Shown: piece by piece, positions 1-8,291 of the stretch
Layout: the number at the start of each line of letters is the position of its first letter
Numbering within the stretch: position 1 is the stretch's first letter
DNA from: Lachnospiraceae bacterium
GTDB taxonomy: Bacteria > Bacillota > Clostridia > Lachnospirales > Lachnospiraceae
DNA length: 64,000 nt
NCBI GenBank assembly: GCA_910576335.1
Contig: CAJTIU010000005.1
Location: 62,001 to 126,000, forward strand
Reading direction: 5' to 3'
The notes under the pieces: generated by a model
What the model saw: the letters and a program-made list of their open reading frames with translations, nothing else
Databases searched by the model: none
Told to the model about the DNA's origin: nothing
Translations under genes and position numbers: made by a program

Positions 1-605
1 ATATTTCCTTGAAATAAACCTAAATTATCTGATGCCTGTTTTGCATTTTTCCATATATGTATTAATTTCCTCTCTTTTGAAATTTGACAAATATAATTTC
101 TACTTAGCATAATATTTTCTTTATATGTATTAACATCAAAATTATTTTCATATATCCAATGAGAGTTATTTGATATCCTTGAATAGTTATTGACAGCATC
201 ATATATTCTAATATCTAATTCTTTTTCTGCTAATGCAACACTATCCCAAACTTTTATTACTTCTAATGTGTCTGAATCAATCTGAACTACTCTATCTCTT
301 GGCATTTGCAACAATTCTCCTCCTAAAGTTGCATTATACCCATTTGAGTTTTTATATTTATAGTATGTTTGATATTCTTTAATATAAAATTTTTCTAATT
401 CACATGCTTCTTCTAATGAATCAACGATATTGAGAATTTCTCTTGTAAATCCACTAATACCATATTTTCTTATTGCTCTTTTAAATGGTGCATTATAACA
501 TTTATTAGATTTATTTTTTGATTCATATATATGGTTTGCTTCTCGTTCATCCATTGAACGAGAAGTTATACCAATGTATTTTTTACTATTGATCTTGTTT
601 GTATA
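1..605 (-). pseudogene. GIY-YIG homing endonuclease, N-terminus disrupted, 3' end off the window
   Basis: Translating the minus strand gives an open frame with the GIY-YIG block TNKINSKKYIGIT near its start, followed by an aligned helix (SRSMDEREANHIYESK) and then NUMOD-like repeats such as VVQIDSDTLEVIKVWDS. This is the layout of free-standing phage homing endonucleases, which cut and copy themselves into unoccupied alleles. It follows directly on nrdD, a classic homing target. The frame carries a TGA (606-608) just upstream of TNKIN. The expected preceding residues ILIYK sit in another frame, so a small indel appears to have broken the start; translation from the ATG at 552-554 would lose the GIY strand. 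The C-terminus runs past position 1. Confidence 0.7.
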
Positions 606-622
606 TCAATATACTAAATATT

Positions 623-2782
623 TCACATTGACACCCTATCTGCGATTTCCGCCACTTTACTAGGATTATACCTAGTCTCACCATGTACTCTTGTAAATCC
701 CAAATAGCCGTTCATTCTGTCGATTTTTGTGATTTTGCCACTTCCACACTTAGGGCATACATCCATTTCTACTTGTTGGTATCCGCAATCTTCGCAGTAA
801 CACATGGCAAGATTAACTCCTTCATAAAAACCTTTTTCCATTGCTCTAAGAACCAGGGTTTTAATTGCTTCTTTGTTATATCCCAAATTATATCTACAAT
901 ATTGAATTTTTCCTCCATTGAAATAGTTCCAAAATCTTTCTTCTTTATCCTGCTTTTCGATCGGGGTAATATCTTCTGTTACATGACAGTGGAAGCTGTT
1001 GCTTACGTATGGCTTGTCTGATACATTTTCTATGATTCCGTATATCTTTCGGAATTGTTCTACTTGTAATCCGCAAAGGGACTCAGCCGGAGTTCCGTAA
1101 ATAGCATATAAAATATGATCTTCTTCTTTGATTTTGTTTACATAGTTTTGAATATACTGCATTACTTCTAAAGCAAATTCGCCATCTTCACGGATTGATT
1201 TTCCATTATATAATCTTTGCAGTTCATTAAGTGCAGTAATCCCATAACTCATTGTCATTGGCCGCAAAATAGATTTGATTTTTTCCTCTGGTTTTAAATT
1301 ACCTCCATATAAACCTCCTTCACAAAATGCTATAGGATTTACACTAGCCCTTAATTCTCCAATATAGTCATAGGTTCGTTTGTGTAATCCTCTGATAAGT
1401 TCAAGGTAACAATCAAGAACTTCATAGAAATCTTTTGACTCTCTCCTTGCTTTTGCTAATATCATAGGTAGATGAAGTGAAACAACTCCAAGGTTACATC
1501 TTCCTTCAAATACTGGTGTATCACTCTCGTCTGCAGGATTCATACCACCTTTTTCATACCAGGGTGATAAGAAAGCTCTGCAGCCCATGGGACTTATCAC
1601 TTTATTATATTTTTTATACATCTCAGAAATATAACCATTTCCTGTTAACGACAACCAGTCTGGGTACATTGTTTTGCTACTACATTCAATACCAGCGTTA
1701 AATACATCTGCACTTGTATACTTTTCATCACCATTACCATGCAAATTTTTATCATATAAAAATACAATTTTAGGAAACAGTACAGGACGTTTAAATCCTT
1801 TCTTCCCTTGTCCCTCTTTATGTACATTTAGTAATGTAATAGCTGCCATCTTACCAAATCTATCTGTAGCTAATCCAATCGTCATTGTAACAAATGGGTA
1901 ATCACCACGACTTGACCCAACTGTATTCAATTTATATTCTATTCCTTGCCAGCCTTGTTCAAAATCTCTTTGTAACTTTTTCATTACCCATTCTTCAGAA
2001 CTAGAAGTATTAGTAATCTTAATTTCATTATCTCTTTCAATATATCCACATATATCTGCATATTCTTTTCTATATTTCCAATATGATTTTTCTGCATATG
2101 GCGCAAGAATTTTATCTACTTCAGGAACTGTAAATCCTCCGTACTGTTGTGCAGCAGTAGAAAGGATAATATCACCCATAACATCAAATGCCGTATCAAG
2201 TGAATTTGGTTCGTTATACCATACATTTCCCATTTCAAATCCACCTTGCATAATTTTCCCGATACGCATTAAATCACAGTTGATAGTATCAAGTCTCGCA
2301 CTTCTATCATGAATATAAATATACCCATCTTTCATTGCTTGTTTTTCATTTAATGTTAAAAAGAACTTTTTATATAGTTCACTACTTAATTCGTTATAAA
2401 TAAGACTTCTTTTTGTTGCCACTAATGCAGAGTCTGTGTTGGCATTATTTTTATCACCAATATATCTTATCGTCTGACTTTTCTCGTATACTTTATCCAT
2501 CATATGCACAAAGTCTTTTTTATAATTTCTGTATTCTTTATATGTTTTTGCAACTTTAGGATAATGCTCCTCCAAAACAGATTCTACAATATTATGCATG
2601 TCGTAAATTTCTGTATCTTCCAAATCATTTTCCACCAATTTACCCCATACAGCATTGCAAATTGTTTTATAGTCATCATTTGATAAATCTATCATTGCTC
2701 TACGAGCTGCCTTGTCACAAGCATTAATAATTTTTTGTTCTTCGTATTGTTCCAATGTTCCATCTTTTTTTATTACATTCAA
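623..2782 (-). CDS. nrdD: anaerobic (class III) ribonucleoside-triphosphate reductase
   Basis: Reduces ribonucleoside triphosphates to deoxynucleotides under anaerobic conditions with a glycyl radical. The N-terminal ~90 residues are an ATP-cone allosteric domain (NVIKKDGTLEQYEEQKIINA). The catalytic cysteine region reads GRCNLGVVSLHLP. Four cysteines at about 663, 666, 676 and 679 form the C-terminal zinc site, and the glycyl-radical motif RMNGYLG places the radical Gly near 692. At 719 residues it is full length. The start is TTG (2780-2782) behind a GGAGGAAAAATTA ribosome site. No gene for the activating enzyme NrdG is seen in the window, so activation may rely on the host or on a gene elsewhere. 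It implies an anaerobic host. Confidence 0.95.
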   Translation of the reverse strand: MNVIKKDGTLEQYEEQKIINACDKAARRAMIDLSNDDYKTICNAVWGKLVENDLEDTEIYDMHNIVESVLEEHYPKVAKTYKEYRNYKKDFVHMMDKVYEKSQTIRYIGDKNNANTDSALVATKRSLIYNELSSELYKKFFLTLNEKQAMKDGYIYIHDRSARLDTINCDLMRIGKIMQGGFEMGNVWYNEPNSLDTAFDVMGDIILSTAAQQYGGFTVPEVDKILAPYAEKSYWKYRKEYADICGYIERDNEIKITNTSSSEEWVMKKLQRDFEQGWQGIEYKLNTVGSSRGDYPFVTMTIGLATDRFGKMAAITLLNVHKEGQGKKGFKRPVLFPKIVFLYDKNLHGNGDEKYTSADVFNAGIECSSKTMYPDWLSLTGNGYISEMYKKYNKVISPMGCRAFLSPWYEKGGMNPADESDTPVFEGRCNLGVVSLHLPMILAKARRESKDFYEVLDCYLELIRGLHKRTYDYIGELRASVNPIAFCEGGLYGGNLKPEEKIKSILRPMTMSYGITALNELQRLYNGKSIREDGEFALEVMQYIQNYVNKIKEEDHILYAIYGTPAESLCGLQVEQFRKIYGIIENVSDKPYVSNSFHCHVTEDITPIEKQDKEERFWNYFNGGKIQYCRYNLGYNKEAIKTLVLRAMEKGFYEGVNLAMCYCEDCGYQQVEMDVCPKCGSGKITKIDRMNGYLGFTRVHGETRYNPSKVAEIADRVSM

Positions 2783-2794
2783 TAATTTTTCCTC

Positions 2795-2932
2795 CTATGA
2801 TAAACTAAAAAAGAATTTATAAAGCATCCACAGACAACATACTGTAAATGTTGTAATAACCATAAATCCAATGATTTGCCAAGGTGATTCAAGATGATTT
2901 ATCATTTTGAATAATTTTACTATATAATACAA
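2795..2932 (-). CDS. small single-pass membrane protein
   Basis: A 45-residue product with one strong hydrophobic segment (IIGFMVITTFTVCCLW) between a short amphipathic N-terminus and a Lys/Phe-rich tail. It begins with TTG directly after a very strong GGGAGGAGGGTTGAG ribosome site, and its stop overlaps the ribosome site of nrdD, so the two are probably co-translated. No family is recognised; a membrane-perturbing or host-takeover peptide is one guess. Confidence 0.6.
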   Translation of the reverse strand: MYYIVKLFKMINHLESPWQIIGFMVITTFTVCCLWMLYKFFFSLS

Positions 2933-2980
2933 CTCAACCCTCCTCCCACACTTATATTAAATACAGATTATATTATCCAT

Positions 2981-3211
2981 TTAAATCTTCCATTTATAAA
3001 TTCTACTATAAAAATCAACTATAGATTTTTCTCTCTCTGAGTCAATATTTACATCAAGTTCCTTGGTCAGATTCAGACTAAATACACCCATTATACTTTT
3101 TCCATCAATAATCCATCTTCCTTGTTTTACATCAATACTGTCATACTTAAAACTCTCGCTAATCCTTACAAATTCTTTTACATCATTTACTGTATTCAGT
3201 TTTATTTTCAT
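2981..3211 (-). CDS. HPr-like domain protein A
   Basis: A 76-residue protein with the region around the regulatory serine of HPr family phosphocarriers: IIDGKSIMGVFSLNLTKEL resembles the HPr helix-strand block. The active-site histidine of HPr (GLHARPA motif) is absent; the equivalent segment is NDVKEFVRISESFKYD. It therefore cannot be a normal PTS phosphocarrier and is better read as an HPr-fold binding protein. A second, related copy lies immediately downstream with a 15-nt gap, making a tandem pair between nrdD and the deoxyribosyltransferase-like gene. The role is unknown. Confidence 0.6.
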   Translation of the reverse strand: MKIKLNTVNDVKEFVRISESFKYDSIDVKQGRWIIDGKSIMGVFSLNLTKELDVNIDSEREKSIVDFYSRIYKWKI

Positions 3212-3226
3212 TTTAGATATTTCCCC

Positions 3227-3469
3227 TTAAATTTTATATGCTCCGATTTTTTCAATTTCACCATAAAATTCGTCTATAGTATTTTTACAATATGTAATCG
3301 GTTCTACTTTGACGATATTTCCTAACAAAGAAACTACTCCTAAAACACTTCTCCCATCAATGATCTGTCTGCCGTAAATAATGTTTACATCCATATCTTC
3401 TTTATATTTATCACAAACTTTACTTAAACCATTTGCAGTTTCTAACGAATCTAATTTTAAGAAAATCAT
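3227..3469 (-). CDS. HPr-like domain protein B
   Basis: An 80-residue paralogue of the neighbouring HPr-like protein. IIDGRSVLGVVSLLGNIVKV matches the same HPr-like block, with the serine of the KS/RS motif kept. No catalytic histidine is seen at the usual N-terminal position (ETANGLSKVCDKY). It starts at ATG behind GGAGGT. Divergence between the two copies suggests an old duplication with separate roles. Possible functions include mimicking or titrating host HPr or HPr kinase, but this is inference only. Confidence 0.6.
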   Translation of the reverse strand: MIFLKLDSLETANGLSKVCDKYKEDMDVNIIYGRQIIDGRSVLGVVSLLGNIVKVEPITYCKNTIDEFYGEIEKIGAYKI

Positions 3470-3484
3470 TTTACCATTACCTCC

Positions 3485-3940
3485 TTACAATAAGTTTTCC
3501 ACATAATATTCGTTAATATATTCCAATGCATTTTTCATTGCATCCTTCCCAGTTTCAATTCTATCTATTTGTTCAATTTTCCATGGATGGATATTTTTAT
3601 ATTCAGATTCATCTTCCAAAAATCCAATAATCGGTTTCCCTTTGATAAACGCATAAAAGATCTCATCTGATGTTCTAAGTGAAGTATTAAGATCTTTTAA
3701 ATTGACAAGTATTACATCCGCTTCTCTTACCATTCTTAAATCAAATCTCATTGGTTCTTTTTCGGTTTGATGATAGTTTTTACCAATTTCATAGAAATCG
3801 GTTGGGGACAGAACTGAAATGTGATCATAATACTTTTTCACATATTTTTTTACTTTGTCTCTCCATTGTTTTGGATATTCATGTCGTTCTGTTCCAAAAT
3901 AACACCCCATTGCACCAGCAAGGTAAATTTTCTTATTCAT
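3485..3940 (-). CDS. nucleoside 2-deoxyribosyltransferase-like protein
   Basis: A 151-residue Rossmann-type protein. It opens with KKIYLAGAMGCYFG, has the family pattern READVILVNLKDLNTSLRTSDE and ends the fold with AFIKGKPIIGFL, as in the deoxyribosyltransferase/NDT-like superfamily that exchanges bases on deoxynucleosides or cleaves nucleotides. The Asp and Glu of the active-site region are present (D in EADVI, E in TSDEI). Start ATG behind GGTGAT. Placement among nrdD, guanylate kinase and a ThyX-like gene fits nucleotide salvage. The exact reaction cannot be read from sequence. Confidence 0.7.
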   Translation of the reverse strand: MNKKIYLAGAMGCYFGTERHEYPKQWRDKVKKYVKKYYDHISVLSPTDFYEIGKNYHQTEKEPMRFDLRMVREADVILVNLKDLNTSLRTSDEIFYAFIKGKPIIGFLEDESEYKNIHPWKIEQIDRIETGKDAMKNALEYINEYYVENLL

Positions 3941-4037
3941 TTAAATCACCTTCATATTTATTTTCTACTTTGCATAAACATGTGAGAATGACTCCCATGA
4001 TTGTTCCAACAATAAAACCAATAAACCCACCTAACAT
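3933..4037 (-). CDS. DUF3789-like mini membrane protein
   Basis: A 34-residue peptide (MLGGFIGFIVGTIMG...) with a Gly-rich transmembrane helix and a Cys-containing end (TCLCKV), like the tiny DUF3789-type proteins common in Clostridia phages. Strong ribosome site AAGGAG. Its last codons contain the GGTGAT ribosome site of the next gene, and its stop overlaps that gene's ATG, so translation is coupled. Function unknown. Confidence 0.6.
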   Translation of the reverse strand: MLGGFIGFIVGTIMGVILTCLCKVENKYEGDLNE

Positions 4038-4049
4038 AATTCTATCTCC

Positions 4050-4601
4050 TTATATTGTATTTAATATTTGTCTCACAACATCATTGATGTCAGTTCCTTC
4101 ATTATTATCAACAACAAAATCTACTTCTTTTTCTAATCCTAAAAACATTCCGAAATCTCGATCTACTCTTGCTGCAATTTCATTTTTATCGTCAAAATTA
4201 AATTTATTGACTCCACATCTATCTATATATCTTTTTATCCGAGTTCCAAGATTTGCATTTACAAGAACAGAATATATTTCACTCTTAGGATAATTCTGTT
4301 TCAATTTTCTAAGTCCATTTGGTGTTAATACAACACATTTATTTCCATCATCGTAATCTCTTTTTAAAGTCCCATAAAGTCTCCCCTGTGAATACTCATC
4401 ATATTCTGCTAATATATTTCTTTTTATCATTTCTGAAAAAGTATCATTATCAACAAAATTATAATGTCGTCCGTTTACTTCACCATCTCTTGGTTTTCTA
4501 GTTGTGTATGGAATAATCTTTTCAAATCCGTGATAAGTTACCAGCTCTTTTTCAATTGTGGACTTCCCGGATCCGGAAGCCCCTAACAAAACAATAATCA
4601 T
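4050..4601 (-). CDS. gmk: guanylate kinase
   Basis: Phosphorylates GMP/dGMP to the diphosphate. P-loop GASGSGKST near the N-terminus, guanine-binding YTTRKPRDGEVNGRHYNF, and the LID-region arginines near KRYIDRCG and AARVDRDF. At 184 residues it matches the family length. I place the start at the ATG giving MIIVLLGASG, since the longer in-frame ATG at 4631 lies inside the preceding gene and adds a non-homologous tail. It follows the ThyX-like gene with overlap, consistent with a nucleotide-synthesis operon. Confidence 0.9.
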   Translation of the reverse strand: MIIVLLGASGSGKSTIEKELVTYHGFEKIIPYTTRKPRDGEVNGRHYNFVDNDTFSEMIKRNILAEYDEYSQGRLYGTLKRDYDDGNKCVVLTPNGLRKLKQNYPKSEIYSVLVNANLGTRIKRYIDRCGVNKFNFDDKNEIAARVDRDFGMFLGLEKEVDFVVDNNEGTDINDVVRQILNTI

Positions 4602-4611
4602 ATATATGTGT

Positions 4612-5328
4612 TTATTCCTCCACTTCATCAATAAAAATTAATTCCTGACTATATGGTAATGTTCTTGCCCAATTAATAAATGACTCAGACCATTCGGAAA
4701 GACGATGAAAACGTCTTTGACCCTTACTACACATACTTAAAATATTTTCATAATTAAAAGTAATTGTTGCTTTCATGTTATAACCATCTGGAAGTAATTC
4801 AATAATAGCTCTCCAGTACTTCTTCTTTTTTGTATCGTTAAATCTATTTCTACAATATTCTAATGTTTTTAATATTGTATCTAGTGTTTTCTGTGTAATA
4901 TCACCAACTTCATCAATACCAATATGAGTAAAATCATCCTTTTCGAATGGTTTTATATGAATTTTATGCATAGTAGAACAACTGTTTCTAACTGTTCCCA
5001 CTTTATATGTGTCAAATTCTTTCCACCAGAATAAAGGAGCTGTAATGTCAACCGACACGAATATCTGTCTCATAAACTTTCTGTGCTCTGACCCAGCTTT
5101 AATTAATTTTTGTGCTAGTTTCATATCATTATTACCAATGATAGGGGCTTCAATTGCATATACACTTTCATCAGACGTAAAACAAATATCACACATGTAA
5201 TTATGGTCACAATTATCACATTGATAATACCCAAATATACTATCTGACTTGTCCCAACTATTCATTGGATTTCTCATACCTTTTAATGCTTTTCTGAACC
5301 CCCAAACTTCTGTATTTTCAAATCTCAT
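4612..5328 (-). CDS. ThyX-like phage protein of uncertain activity
   Basis: A 239-residue protein whose second half has the spacing of flavin-dependent thymidylate synthases: AIIELLPDGYNMKATITFNY, then QRRFHRLSEWSESFINW, resembling the ThyX LP..Y....W.N and R..HAQ.EIR blocks. Instead of the canonical RHR motif it has FWWKEFDTYKVGTVRNSC. A CxxC...CxxC segment (QCDNCDHNYMCDIC) lies near the N-terminus. The family is recurrent in Clostridia phages, usually unnamed. I start it at MRFENTE, 6 nt after GGAGGAA, rather than 15 nt upstream. Activity is unproven because the key motif has diverged. Confidence 0.5.
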   Translation of the reverse strand: MRFENTEVWGFRKALKGMRNPMNSWDKSDSIFGYYQCDNCDHNYMCDICFTSDESVYAIEAPIIGNNDMKLAQKLIKAGSEHRKFMRQIFVSVDITAPLFWWKEFDTYKVGTVRNSCSTMHKIHIKPFEKDDFTHIGIDEVGDITQKTLDTILKTLEYCRNRFNDTKKKKYWRAIIELLPDGYNMKATITFNYENILSMCSKGQRRFHRLSEWSESFINWARTLPYSQELIFIDEVEE

Positions 5329-5351
5329 TTTGGCTTCCTCCATAAAAAATT

Positions 5352-6650
5352 TTAATCATAACTTATTTCTTTACCTTCTTCTCTCAGTCCAACAAAAATT
5401 GGAAACTGAAGACTTTCCAAGCCCGTTTTCTTATCTTTAGATACCTGTTTATATTTCACCTCTATAACTCGTCCAATTAACTCTTCTTTTTTCTCCCAGA
5501 ATTTTTGCCTTGTTTCATCATCAAATCCGGAACCAACGTTGACAGTATTTTCGTTAAACTTAACAACTAATGCACCAAGAGTTCCTTTTAATCTTCCATC
5601 CCCTTCTAATACTTCTACAACTGGCAAATCCATGGAATAAAACTGTTTAATTTTGATGAGGTCAGTTGTACGTTTGCATTTATATACTGTATCCTTATTA
5701 AGAATTAACCCCTCCCAGTCGTTTTCCACAGCATAATCAAGCCACTTCATAATTTGAGTTTGGTCAGTCCCTTCATATACCATTGGGACAATCTCTACAT
5801 TTTCAAGACATTTTTCCTCAATGGTCTTTCTGAGTCCGTTTAACAAAGTTCTTCTTACTTTGTATTTGTCATGTGATTGTTTTTTGGAAATTTCTGATTC
5901 CGGGAAATAATCAAATATGACGAATTTTATATCATTCTTAGATTCTAAATCTGAATTAATAATTCCTGTTCCTACTCTAAAGTTCTCTTCATCAGGAAGA
6001 TTATCTACATTCTTTCGTATTAACTCACCATCGTAAAACCATCCCCATCCAAGTTGTTCTAAGTCAGATATGATATGTTGCATACCAGTAAATTCTTTTC
6101 CTTGTCTACTAATTAATCTTCCTTGATAATACGAACATCTACAACCATTTAGTTTCTGAGAAAGTGAAAACCACTCTCCGTCTTTTAATTTCAATTTATC
6201 ATACGAAGATCCAAGCTGTACTTCCCATGTTGGAATCAAGTTTGATATACATTTATTTACAGTTTTTGCATCAACTCCGAGTTTATACTTCTTTGTAATC
6301 ATCTGTACATAAAACATAAATTCTTCATCATCTAATGTAAAATTTTCTTTGTTATAAAGAAAGCTTTTTACATTTGCTATATCTTCATCCCTTCCCGTAT
6401 TATGTACTTCAAGATAATTCATTACATCTTCAAAAGAATTTAACCTCTGAGTAGCTTTATCCTGTGTCGTATTAATGTTTACTTTACTGATTTTCGAATT
6501 GCTAATACCAGTTATAATATTTTTATCTAAAAGAAATCTCAGACATTTTTTGAATAAGTCATTATGTTTGTTTGCAATTATAATTGATTTCTTTTCATTT
6601 AAACTACTTATACTTTGAATTTTCTTAAATAAAGTTATAACTTCTTTCAA
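5352..6650 (-). CDS. ATP-dependent DNA ligase
   Basis: Seals nicks in duplex DNA via an adenylated lysine. The nucleotidyltransferase motif I is SQKLNGCRCS (Lys is the adenylation site), motif III is FVIFDYFPES, motif IV WEGLILNKD, and motif V LIKIKQF; an OB-type domain follows (FWEKKEELIGRVIEVKYK). At 432 residues it is close to T4-like ligases, with an N-terminal helical domain of ~150 residues. The start is TTG after GGAGGAATGTGA. It partners with the polymerase and helicases encoded further along. Confidence 0.9.
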   Translation of the reverse strand: MKEVITLFKKIQSISSLNEKKSIIIANKHNDLFKKCLRFLLDKNIITGISNSKISKVNINTTQDKATQRLNSFEDVMNYLEVHNTGRDEDIANVKSFLYNKENFTLDDEEFMFYVQMITKKYKLGVDAKTVNKCISNLIPTWEVQLGSSYDKLKLKDGEWFSLSQKLNGCRCSYYQGRLISRQGKEFTGMQHIISDLEQLGWGWFYDGELIRKNVDNLPDEENFRVGTGIINSDLESKNDIKFVIFDYFPESEISKKQSHDKYKVRRTLLNGLRKTIEEKCLENVEIVPMVYEGTDQTQIMKWLDYAVENDWEGLILNKDTVYKCKRTTDLIKIKQFYSMDLPVVEVLEGDGRLKGTLGALVVKFNENTVNVGSGFDDETRQKFWEKKEELIGRVIEVKYKQVSKDKKTGLESLQFPIFVGLREEGKEISYD

Positions 6651-6697
6651 TCACATTCCTCCATTCTTATAACAGTTAATAGTTTTTATTATATTCT

Positions 6698-6769
6698 TCA
6701 TTCTATAATGTTTTTATATATCTTCTTTACTATTCCTTCTAATTGATTGATGTCTTCTATTCCTTTCAT
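6698..6769 (-). CDS. possible 23-residue peptide
   Basis: A short ATG-started frame (MKGIEDINQLEGIVKKIY...) beginning 10 nt after the stop of the upstream gene, with an AGTGGTAAG sequence just before it. The gene spacing here would otherwise be an unexplained 110-nt gap. Amphipathic; no family recognised. Confidence 0.3.
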   Translation of the reverse strand: MKGIEDINQLEGIVKKIYKNIIE

Positions 6770-6776
6770 CTTACCA

Positions 6777-7040
6777 CTAAAGACTTATACTACTTATTAT
6801 TAAAGGAATATATTCTGTATTAATTTCAGTCAAGTAATCTGCCAACAATGCACCACACCCCATATCATCCATATAAATTTTTTCATTATGTGATTCCATA
6901 AGATTTCTTATGTGTTTTGCTACAACTTTTACATTATCAGTAGTAATTTTTTCTACATATCTGTTTCTATAAATTGCAATGTTATATCTGGTCTTATTGT
7001 TCTTATTTAGATCATCTACTTCGTCAATATCTATATACAT
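6777..7040 (-). CDS. hypothetical protein
   Basis: An 87-residue acidic/mixed protein beginning MYIDIDEVDDLNKNNKT. No recognised domain. It overlaps the end of the upstream gene by 10 nt, with GGTGTAAA just before the ATG, so it is likely translated with it. Confidence 0.55.
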   Translation of the reverse strand: MYIDIDEVDDLNKNNKTRYNIAIYRNRYVEKITTDNVKVVAKHIRNLMESHNEKIYMDDMGCGALLADYLTEINTEYIPLIISSISL

Positions 7041-7288
7041 TTTACACCTTCATTTTCATTAATGCTTTCAATAATATCTACTCCATCTATATCAGTCTCT
7101 ATGACAATATCATCTGATGAGTCCAATAAAATATCTTTAATTCTTCCAATATAAATTCCATTATTGTCAATAGAAGAAATAATATATACCCCTTGATCTG
7201 CTTTTGATGTAGTAAGATTTTCTAATTTTTGAATTATTTCGTTATATAACATTCTTATCTTCTCCTTAAACCATGCGATTAAACCCAT
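7031..7288 (-). CDS. hypothetical protein
   Basis: An 85-residue protein with a basic amphipathic N-terminus (MGLIAWFKEKIRMLYNEI) and an acidic, Ile/Asp-rich C-terminal half that reads like a small beta-barrel (GVYIISSIDNNGIYIGRIKD). The ribosome site GGTGAT precedes the ATG by 5 nt, the spacing that recurs across this genome. No family assigned. Confidence 0.6.
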   Translation of the reverse strand: MGLIAWFKEKIRMLYNEIIQKLENLTTSKADQGVYIISSIDNNGIYIGRIKDILLDSSDDIVIETDIDGVDIIESINENEGVKCI

Positions 7289-7294
7289 TATTTA

Positions 7295-7636
7295 TCACCT
7301 ATGCAACCAAAATTCTAAAGTATTGCTATCTCTCTGTATTAGTCTATCTTTTGCAAAATAGCACTCAATTTCCCGTCCTTTTACCCTCACTTTTGAGAAA
7401 AGAGGAAACGGCTTTAAATCAGGTATTTCAGACAGAACAGCAACCCACGCATCGCTACCGACTTCTATCCCCTCTAACGTCCATATAGCTGTTGTACTTT
7501 GTTGGGTAGCATAAATATACACTGGAACTCTATTTTTTTTCGCAAGAATCAAGAGTAACTTTTGGCTGATTCTTATATGTTCCGTCCAATTTTGACCGAA
7601 TAATCTTTGCTTTCCGTTCCTCTCCGGCTTCCCCAT
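7295..7636 (-). CDS. hypothetical protein; true start probably inside the annotated frame
   Basis: The convincing part is the last ~80 residues (RVPVYIYATQQSTTAIWTLEGIEVG... to RDSNTLEFWLHR), a compact beta-rich protein. The first ~30 codons are antisense-like overlap with the preceding 69-residue gene. The two frames meet at a run of eight A residues (7537-7544), right where the upstream gene ends in EKK-stop; either a downstream non-AUG start (TTG or GTG) or a +1 slip at the A-run would explain expression. No family recognised. Confidence 0.45.
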   Translation of the reverse strand: MGKPERNGKQRLFGQNWTEHIRISQKLLLILAKKNRVPVYIYATQQSTTAIWTLEGIEVGSDAWVAVLSEIPDLKPFPLFSKVRVKGREIECYFAKDRLIQRDSNTLEFWLHR

Positions 7637-7739
7637 ATGCTTCTGCTATGAAATTTGCATAGGAAATAAATTTCTGTTCGTCATGTTCTATATGCGCTTC
7701 AATCAACTTTCCGATTGTAACAGCACTTATACATTTCAT
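7530..7739 (-). CDS. hypothetical protein
   Basis: A 69-residue helical protein (MKCISAVTIGKLIEAHIEHDEQKFISYANF). It resembles the short helical lid/N-terminal segments seen in phage AAA-type proteins but stops before any ATPase domain. GGTGAT precedes the ATG by 3 nt. Its stop lies in an A-run shared with the following frame. Confidence 0.6.
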   Translation of the reverse strand: MKCISAVTIGKLIEAHIEHDEQKFISYANFIAEAYGEAGEERKAKIIRSKLDGTYKNQPKVTLDSCEKK

Positions 7740-7931
7740 TCAATCACCGTCCCTCTCATACTCTTCCAACTCCTGCACCTGCCGCAGTTCCCTTTTATCG
7801 TTCTTGTGCGTCCGATTCCTCTTGCACCACTCACAGCCGCCATGATTCCGGCATGTGCGGTCTATGGCTTTCGCTCCCCGGTATGGCTTGCGGTGTTCTT
7901 TGCCGTGGGTGATGGATTTGTTAAGGCTCAT
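7740..7931 (-). CDS. small Cys/His zinc-binding phage protein
   Basis: From the ATG giving MSLNKSITHGKEHRKPYRG the product is 63 residues and carries TCRNHGGCEWCKRNRTHK, a CxHxxCxxC zinc-site pattern found in a recurrent small protein of Firmicutes phages. GGAGAAGCCGAAACC lies upstream of this ATG; the longer frame from 7952 overlaps the previous gene. Highly basic, so nucleic-acid binding is plausible. Confidence 0.65.
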   Translation of the reverse strand: MSLNKSITHGKEHRKPYRGAKAIDRTCRNHGGCEWCKRNRTHKNDKRELRQVQELEEYERDGD

Positions 7932-8287
7932 GGTTTCGGCTTCTCCATCCACTTAACACAGTTATACATATACACATTGTCATTTTCTGCACAGAATCCA
8001 GTATCGCTTGTTTTGTCCTCGGAAACATAACCCAGAATCATTTCTCCGCACTGGTCGCAACATAAGACTTCTTTATCCGGCAAATTATCCTTATCACATT
8101 TAATCCACCCACCGCCGCAATCCTCCGCTGACCGTTCCATATCTGCCAGCTTTGCGGATAAGGCTTCTATGGTGTCGGCGGCTTGCATAAAACGCTCTAC
8201 TGCCAAAGAAATAGGCATATTATGCCCAATAGACAAATTGTTTGCTATTGCTCTCAATTCCTTTACCTGTTCGCTAATCATGCTCAT
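7928..8287 (-). CDS. DUF551-like phage protein
   Basis: The N-terminal half is a helical coiled segment (ERFMQAADTIEALSAKLADME). The C-terminal half has the DUF551-type pattern GGWIKCDKDNLPDKEVLCCD ... VKWMEKPKP. Function of the family is unknown; it is common among small accessory genes of temperate Clostridia phages. It overlaps the following gene by 4 nt. A second DUF551-like gene is at 9594-9908. Confidence 0.65.
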   Translation of the reverse strand: MSMISEQVKELRAIANNLSIGHNMPISLAVERFMQAADTIEALSAKLADMERSAEDCGGGWIKCDKDNLPDKEVLCCDQCGEMILGYVSEDKTSDTGFCAENDNVYMYNCVKWMEKPKP

Positions 8288-8291
8288 TCTG

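Noticed and set aside
3751-4293. 180-residue plus-strand frame
   Set aside because: Antisense to the deoxyribosyltransferase-like, DUF3789-like and guanylate kinase genes; no ribosome site.
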